Shown piece after piece: positions 6,105-9,704 of a DNA stretch of 9,704 nucleotides. The stretch is from an uncultured Bacteroidales bacterium. GTDB taxonomy: Bacteria; Bacteroidota; Bacteroidia; Bacteroidales; F082. The DNA is taken from positions 1 through 9,704 of the forward strand of contig CAMKAR010000061.1 in assembly GCA_946410535.1 (NCBI GenBank), given 5' to 3'. The notes beneath the pieces are model-generated. The model was not told the origin of the DNA. It searched no databases and saw only the letters and a list, made by a program, of their open reading frames with translations. A program made the translations under genes and the position numbers. Each line of letters opens with the position of its first letter. Positions within the stretch are counted from its first letter, which is position 1.

Positions 6105-7274
6105 TTATTCAGGCTTGCTGTCAAAATTGGCTTTCACGACTTTGAAGCGTTTGCCGTCGTTTTCGGGCAGGCCGTCGCCGACATTCTCCAATCCACAGGC
6201 ATTCAATATCTTGCCTTTGATAGCCGTATTTTGCATCCAGCCCGTGAACTGCTCCGCGCCAGGGCCGTAGGCATAGACCATCACCGGCAGGCAGGTGTGG
6301 CTACCCGTCGAGTAGCAGAACGACACATTGGTGTATTTGCCTTGCTTGTCGGGCATGGTCAGGCCACCCGTCTCATGGTCGGCAGTGACCACAACCAAGG
6401 TGTTGCCATGCTCCTCGGCATAGTCCAGGGCCACTTGGATGGCATAGCTGAAGTCGACCACTTCATCCACCATCCAAGCCGAGTCGTTGGCATGGCAGGC
6501 GAAGTCGATTTGCGAGCCTTCCACCATCAGGAAGAAACCGTTTTCGGCGCCATCGAGGGTCTTCAAGGCGGTCTTCACGGCACGCGGCAGGAAGTCGCCA
6601 CGGTCGGCGGCCTTAGGCATGTGGTCATCGTTGGCCAACACAGCATATTTCTTGCAAGTCACGTCGATATTATCCAAGGTGTCGTATACCTTCCAACCCA
6701 ACTCGTTCTCCATGCGTTGAATCAAATCAACGCTGTCCTTGCGTTGGTTGAAATGCTTGCGACCGCCGCCAATGGCCAAATTAATGTTGTCGGCCTCGGC
6801 CAGCTGCAAGGCAATATCCTCATACTGACGGCGATGCGGAACCTTGGCATAGAAACAAGCAGGCGTGGCATGGGTGATATAACTCGTCACGACAAGCCCG
6901 GTCTCCTTGCCTTGCTCGTGGAAGACCTCAAGCAACGTCTTGACAGGAATGGTGTCGGGGTTCATGCCGACCATGGCGTTGCTGGTCTTGTGGTCGCTGC
7001 AAAGCGCTGTTCCTCCAGCAGCCGAATCCGTAATGTCGTTGCTGGCAGAATGGGTGTCGACGACACCGATGTATGGAAACTTGGGAAACACCATTTCCTG
7101 GCGCGTGGCCAACATGCCTGCATATACCTGCGGCAAGGCCGTTCCGTCACCAATGAAGTAAATGACGTTCAAGGCTTTGGCGGGTTCTTGAGGTTCTTCC
7201 TTTTTCGTTTGGCAAGAAGTGATGACACCCAAAAGAAGAAGGGCTGAAAGAGAGAAGATTGAAAGTTTTCTCAT
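6105..7274 (-). CDS. Alkaline phosphatase, PhoA family, lipoprotein
   Basis: This is a 389-residue protein. The signal peptide ends in a lipobox, VITSC (C21), so the enzyme is probably anchored in a membrane and works outside the cytoplasm, releasing phosphate from monoesters. All core alkaline phosphatase elements are visible: IGDG (41-44, metal ligand D43), nucleophile S84 in ITDSAAGGTA (81-90), THATPA (134-139), VEGSQIDFACH (251-261; E252, D257 and H261 as metal ligands), VVTADHETGG (295-304; D299 and H300), and SHT (325-327; H326). It is shorter than E. coli PhoA but typical of the small Bacteroidota form. It lies between transketolase and glycosyltransferase genes with repeat blocks on both sides. 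No convincing TAnnTTTG box is seen upstream, so it may be read from the transketolase promoter. Nothing in the sequence shows phosphate control. Confidence 0.92.
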   Translation of the reverse strand: MRKLSIFSLSALLLLGVITSCQTKKEEPQEPAKALNVIYFIGDGTALPQVYAGMLATRQEMVFPKFPYIGVVDTHSASNDITDSAAGGTALCSDHKTSNAMVGMNPDTIPVKTLLEVFHEQGKETGLVVTSYITHATPACFYAKVPHRRQYEDIALQLAEADNINLAIGGGRKHFNQRKDSVDLIQRMENELGWKVYDTLDNIDVTCKKYAVLANDDHMPKAADRGDFLPRAVKTALKTLDGAENGFFLMVEGSQIDFACHANDSAWMVDEVVDFSYAIQVALDYAEEHGNTLVVVTADHETGGLTMPDKQGKYTNVSFCYSTGSHTCLPVMVYAYGPGAEQFTGWMQNTAIKGKILNACGLENVGDGLPENDGKRFKVVKANFDSKPE

Positions 7275-7310
7275 GATTAATTAAAGATTAATAATTCGAA
7301 ATTCTTGGTT

Positions 7311-7392
7311 CGAGTGGATTTGTAATCCGCTCGTTTTGAAAGGGGGATTTGAAATACCCATATTCACCACCGTCGGATTACAAATCCGCCGG
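7311..7392. repeat. Cluster of GGATTTGTAATCC palindromes in inverted arrangement
   Basis: The first hairpin is CGAG-T-GGATT, loop TGT, AATCC-G-CTCG (7311-7333). The second is CCGTCGGATT, loop ACA, AATCCGCCGG (7370-7392, one mismatch), which carries the same core in the opposite orientation. Between them lies a weaker copy, GGATTTGAAATACC (7345-7358). The arrangement is like a bacterial interspersed mosaic element of REP units. It lies just after the stop of the transketolase C-subunit gene. Confidence 0.7.
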
Positions 7393-7429
7393 AACTATGG
7401 CCAGTAAAACAACATAATAATCACAGTTT

Positions 7430-8383
7430 TTATTGTTTGCGCGAAACAACTTTTTTCACGGCCTCCACAATGTCGGGCGTATCCAAGTGGAAGAAGGTCA
7501 GCAGCTCATCGGGCGTGCCGCTTTGTCCGAACACGTCGTTGACGGCCACCATTTCCATCGGGCAAGGCGCGTTCAAGGCCAACACCTGGGCGATACTGTC
7601 GCCCAAGCCGCCGTTGCGCTGGTGCTCCTCAGCGGTGACCACGCAGCGGGTCTTCTTCACAGATTTCAGCACAGCTTCAACGTCCAACGGTTTGATGGTG
7701 TGGATATTAATCAATTCCGCATTGATACCCATTTCCTTGAGGATTGGCAATGCTTGGACGGCTTTCCAAACGAGGTGACCACAGGCAAAGATGGTCACGT
7801 CGGTGCCTTCTTGCAGCATCTGGGCCTTGCCGATGACAAACTTCTCGTCGGCAGGGGTGAAATTCGGCACTTTCGGTCGACCGAAACGGAGATAGACGGG
7901 ACCCTCATACTCGGCGGCAGCAATGGTGGCAGCTTTGGTCTGGTTGAAGTCGCAAGGCACAATGACGGTCATGTTGGGCAGCATCTTCATCAGGCCGATG
8001 TCCTCAAGGATTTGGTGGGTGGCGCCATCCTCGCCGAGGGTCACGCCAGCGTGCGAAGCAGCGATTTTCACGTTCTTGTTGGAATAGGCCACGCATTGGC
8101 GGATTTGGTCGTAGACACGTCCCGTCGAGAAGGCCGCAAAGGTGCCCGTGAACGGCACGAAGCCGCTCAAGGCCATGCCGGCGGCCATGTCGATCATGTT
8201 GGCCTCAGCGATGCCCGTCTGGAAGAAACGCTCAGGAAACTCCTTGGCAAAGTCGCCCATCTTCACCGAAGGTGTGAGGTCGGCACAGAAAGCGACCACT
8301 TTGGGATTGCGACGGCCCGCTTCGAGCAAGCCTTCACCGAATCCCGATCTTGTATCTTTTTGGTTTTGAATTGTAAAGTCCAT
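7430..8383 (-). CDS. Transketolase, C-terminal subunit (Pyr plus C-terminal domains)
   Basis: This 317-residue cytosolic protein matches the second half of a one-piece transketolase. Residues 10-170 are the pyrimidine-binding domain: TGIAEANMIDMAAGMA (56-71; E60 is the conserved glutamate that activates the thiamine diphosphate ring), SHAGVTLGEDGATHQ (110-124; active-site histidines H111 and H123) and LRFGRP (165-170). Residues about 185-317 are the C-terminal domain, with INIHTIKPLD (225-234) and VTAEEH (249-254). It needs the N-terminal subunit encoded just upstream to make the active site, which transfers two-carbon ketol units between sugar phosphates. No -7 box is recognisable in the 136-base gap before it, so it is probably co-transcribed with its partner. 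Being a separate gene is normal for this family and is not a frameshift. Confidence 0.92.
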   Translation of the reverse strand: MDFTIQNQKDTRSGFGEGLLEAGRRNPKVVAFCADLTPSVKMGDFAKEFPERFFQTGIAEANMIDMAAGMALSGFVPFTGTFAAFSTGRVYDQIRQCVAYSNKNVKIAASHAGVTLGEDGATHQILEDIGLMKMLPNMTVIVPCDFNQTKAATIAAAEYEGPVYLRFGRPKVPNFTPADEKFVIGKAQMLQEGTDVTIFACGHLVWKAVQALPILKEMGINAELINIHTIKPLDVEAVLKSVKKTRCVVTAEEHQRNGGLGDSIAQVLALNAPCPMEMVAVNDVFGQSGTPDELLTFFHLDTPDIVEAVKKVVSRKQ

Positions 8384-8424
8384 AGTATCGTTGATTGTTT
8401 ATCGTTTAATTGTTATTTGCTTCT

Positions 8425-8520
8425 GGCCGATGGCTATTGGCTTTTGGCAGATTCAACCGAGAGCAAAAGTCTTGCCGCCTCGTGAAACGGCCATAAGCCA
8501 TAAGCCATAGGCCATTAGCC
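8425..8520. repeat. Two facing heptamer-periodic arms (GGCnnnT / AnnnGCC)
   Basis: The left arm has GGC at 8425, 8432, 8439 and 8446. The right arm has GCC at 8490, 8497, 8504, 8511 and 8518. Both keep an exact 7-base step. The left arm (8425-8448) matches the reverse complement of 8490-8513 at 20 of 24 bases, so the transcript could form a long stem around a 41-base loop (8449-8489). The block fills most of the gap between the two transketolase subunit genes, and its last unit overlaps the stop codon of the N-subunit gene at 8520. Confidence 0.75.
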
Positions 8521-9362
8521 TAATAATCTCCTAATGTTTCCTCCAATTGCGAAAGTGCGTTGGCGGCTTGCTCGTCGTTGGGGGCCGAGCCGTGCCATTT
8601 GTGGTTGTTCTCCATGAAGTCGACACCCTTGCCCATAACGGTGTGGGCCAGAATGAGTTGTGGTTTGCCTTGGAAGGCGTTTTCGCGAACGAACTTCAGC
8701 GTGTTGACTACGGCCTGCATGTTATTGCCGCTCACTTCGACGACGTTCCAGCCGAAAGCCTCATATTTGGCCCGAAGGTCGCCGAGGTTCATCACGTCGT
8801 CGGTCGAGCCATCGATCTGTTTCTTGTTGTAGTCGATGATGGCCACCAGGTTGTCGACACCCTTGGCTGGGGCATACATCGCGCCTTCCCAAATCTGGCC
8901 TTCCTCCTGCTCGCCATCGCCCATGAGGACGAAGACGAGGTGCTTGTCGCCGTTCAGTTTCTTGGCCTGGGCCGCGCCACAGGCAACGGAAAGCCCTTGT
9001 CCTAAAGAGCCTGAGGCGATACGAATGCCCGGCAGACCTTCCATTGGGGTGGGATGGCCTTGCAGGCGTGTGCCGAGGCGGCGGAAAGTAGCCAATTCGC
9101 TCACGGGGAAATAGCCCCGCCGCGCCATGATGCTATAGAGCATCGGGCTGATGTGGCCGTTGGAGAGGAAAAACATGTCCTCGCCGTTGCCGTCCATGCG
9201 GAAATTGGCGGGGTCGATGTCCATTTGGTCAAAATAGAGGGCTGTTACAATGTCGGTTGCGCCTAACGAGCCGCCCGGATGTCCCGACTGGCACCCGTGC
9301 ACCATGCGGATGATGTCGCGGCGCACCTGTGTGGCGGTTCTTTCAAGTTCGTTGATGGTCAT
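8520..9362 (-). CDS. Transketolase, N-terminal subunit (thiamine diphosphate PP domain)
   Basis: This 280-residue cytosolic protein matches the first half of transketolase. The conserved blocks are SGHPGGSLGATD (26-37, H28), SNGHISPMLY (67-76, H70), GHPTP (102-106, H103), GSLGQGLSVACG (118-129) and the thiamine-diphosphate/Mg motif MGDGEQEEGQIWEGAM (147-162) with its distal Asn in IIDYNKKQIDG (175-185; N179). WHGSAPND (256-263) supplies the last active-site histidine. It pairs with the C-subunit encoded downstream to give transketolase of the non-oxidative pentose phosphate pathway. The ATG at 9362-9360 is preceded by good -7 boxes. The TAG stop shares a base with the heptamer repeat that follows. 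This is probably the first gene of the minus-strand run. Confidence 0.93.
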   Translation of the reverse strand: MTINELERTATQVRRDIIRMVHGCQSGHPGGSLGATDIVTALYFDQMDIDPANFRMDGNGEDMFFLSNGHISPMLYSIMARRGYFPVSELATFRRLGTRLQGHPTPMEGLPGIRIASGSLGQGLSVACGAAQAKKLNGDKHLVFVLMGDGEQEEGQIWEGAMYAPAKGVDNLVAIIDYNKKQIDGSTDDVMNLGDLRAKYEAFGWNVVEVSGNNMQAVVNTLKFVRENAFQGKPQLILAHTVMGKGVDFMENNHKWHGSAPNDEQAANALSQLEETLGDY

Positions 9363-9396
9363 ATTGCGTGTGTTTGGATTGACAAAATTACGACTG

Positions 9397-9404
9397 CAAA
9401 GCTA
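9397..9404 (-). promoter_or_regulatory. Bacteroidota -7 box for the transketolase genes
   Basis: The minus strand reads TAGCTTTG, an exact TAnnTTTG match 34 bases before the ATG at 9362. A second exact match, TAATTTTG, lies closer at 9390-9383, so either could be used. TTTG and TTGG words occur further upstream but not at ideal -33 spacing. This is the only clear promoter on the minus strand between 6002 and the end of the window. Confidence 0.5.
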
Positions 9405-9487
9405 CGGAAAAAACCAATCCAAATCACGCCTGCCAGATTTATTTCCGCATCCCGACCAAATTTGGCCTCCATATCCGCCATTTTTAT

Positions 9488-9495
9488 TATTTTTG
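9488..9495 (+). promoter_or_regulatory. Bacteroidota -7 box for the TPR-like gene
   Basis: TATTTTTG matches TAnnTTTG exactly, with a TTTG at 9461-9464 as a possible -33 element (23-base spacing, slightly long). Transcription would start near 9502, about 20 bases before the ATG at 9521. Confidence 0.55.
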
Positions 9496-9520
9496 CACCA
9501 AATTTTTGACAAAACGAACC

Positions 9521-9704
9521 ATGTTTGAGGATGAAGATTTTGATTTGGAACACGAAGAGGAGATGGAAAAAGCCATTGAAAAGTACGAGTCGATGCTGAA
9601 AGACCACAACTCGGTTTACTTTGACAGTGAGGAATTTGGATACATTATCGACCACTATACGCAGCAAAACCAGTTGAAGCGTTCGCGTCAAGCCGTCGAG
9701 ATGG
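9521..9704 (+). CDS. Probable tetratricopeptide-repeat protein, N-terminal part only
   Basis: An ATG at 9521 opens a frame that runs off the window after 61 codons. The first 30 residues are strongly acidic (MFEDEDFDLEHEEEMEKAIE) with no signal peptide. They are followed by SVYFDSEEFGYIIDHYTQQNQLKRSRQAVEM, which has the helix-turn-helix spacing of a first TPR unit and closely resembles the opening of a conserved cytosolic Bacteroidota TPR family. Its function is unknown; TPRs usually mediate protein contacts. It is divergent from the transketolase genes across 158 bases, with its own -7 box at 9488-9495. Too little is present to count the repeats. Confidence 0.75.
   Translation, partial: MFEDEDFDLEHEEEMEKAIEKYESMLKDHNSVYFDSEEFGYIIDHYTQQNQLKRSRQAVEM

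Noticed and set aside
6063..7247. Open plus-strand frame of 394 codons
   Set aside because: It lies opposite the alkaline phosphatase gene, whose full set of catalytic motifs is intact. The plus-strand translation has no recognisable domain and is a codon-bias shadow.
7433..8485. Open plus-strand frame of 350 codons
   Set aside because: It is antisense to the transketolase C-subunit gene, is His/Val-rich without motifs, and is explained by the opposite strand.
8425..8520. CRISPR-like array
   Set aside because: Units are 7 bases with no spacers, and the arms are opposed; there is no cas gene nearby.
7430..9362. Transketolase broken by frameshift or insertion
   Set aside because: Each half has its own ATG, a complete domain boundary and its own stop, and two-gene transketolases are a normal form in bacteria. 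The gap is 136 bases of repeat, not coding remnants.

Overview
The window looks like chromosomal DNA from a member of the Bacteroidales (phylum Bacteroidota), probably a gut or rumen type. Three things point there. Near-consensus Bacteroidota -7 boxes (TAnnTTTG) sit just upstream of most start codons, Shine-Dalgarno sequences are absent, and the proteins are typical of the group: a two-gene transketolase, a DUF5106/TlpA-type thioredoxin-like protein, a GH109-like lipoprotein, and a GT2 glycosyltransferase fused to a sugar-transferase-like tail. Base composition is balanced. I see no tRNA, rRNA, CRISPR array, transposase or phage gene. No gene-free stretch exceeds 300 bases.

Layout. (1) 1-518 (-): start of a secreted endonuclease/exonuclease/phosphatase-fold protein, cut by the window edge. 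It is divergent from (2) 596-1330 (+), an exported thioredoxin-like protein with a TTG start. (3) 1364-2440 (-): an N-acetylhexosamine-kinase-like enzyme, divergent from (4) 2620-4044 (+), a GH109-like Gfo/Idh/MocA lipoprotein. (5) 4050-6002 (-): a 650-residue membrane glycosyltransferase whose stop is 5 bases from that of gene 4. (6) 6105-7274 (-): a PhoA-family alkaline phosphatase lipoprotein. (7, 8) 7430-8383 and 8520-9362 (-): the C- and N-terminal transketolase subunits. (9) 9521-end (+): the start of a probable tetratricopeptide-repeat protein.

How the genes fit together. Genes 3 and 4 are a plausible amino-sugar salvage pair: an exported alpha-N-acetylgalactosaminidase-like enzyme releases HexNAc and a cytosolic kinase phosphorylates it. 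Genes 7 and 8 together make one transketolase of the non-oxidative pentose phosphate pathway. Genes 8, 7, 6 and 5 run head to tail on the minus strand. Only gene 8 has an obvious promoter, so partial co-transcription is possible, although the gaps are about 100-155 bases.

The least ordinary content is between the genes. Five intergenic regions carry palindromic or periodic repeats of different kinds: two tracts with strict 7-base periodicity (1311-1352 and 8425-8520), each touching a stop codon; a GGATTTGTAATCC palindrome cluster (7311-7392); a TTCGACARGCTCAG inverted pair (6031-6097); and a hairpin-rich leader (2513-2602). I found no clear multi-gene defence or other novel system. The repeats and the degenerate sugar-transferase tail of gene 5 deserve follow-up most.
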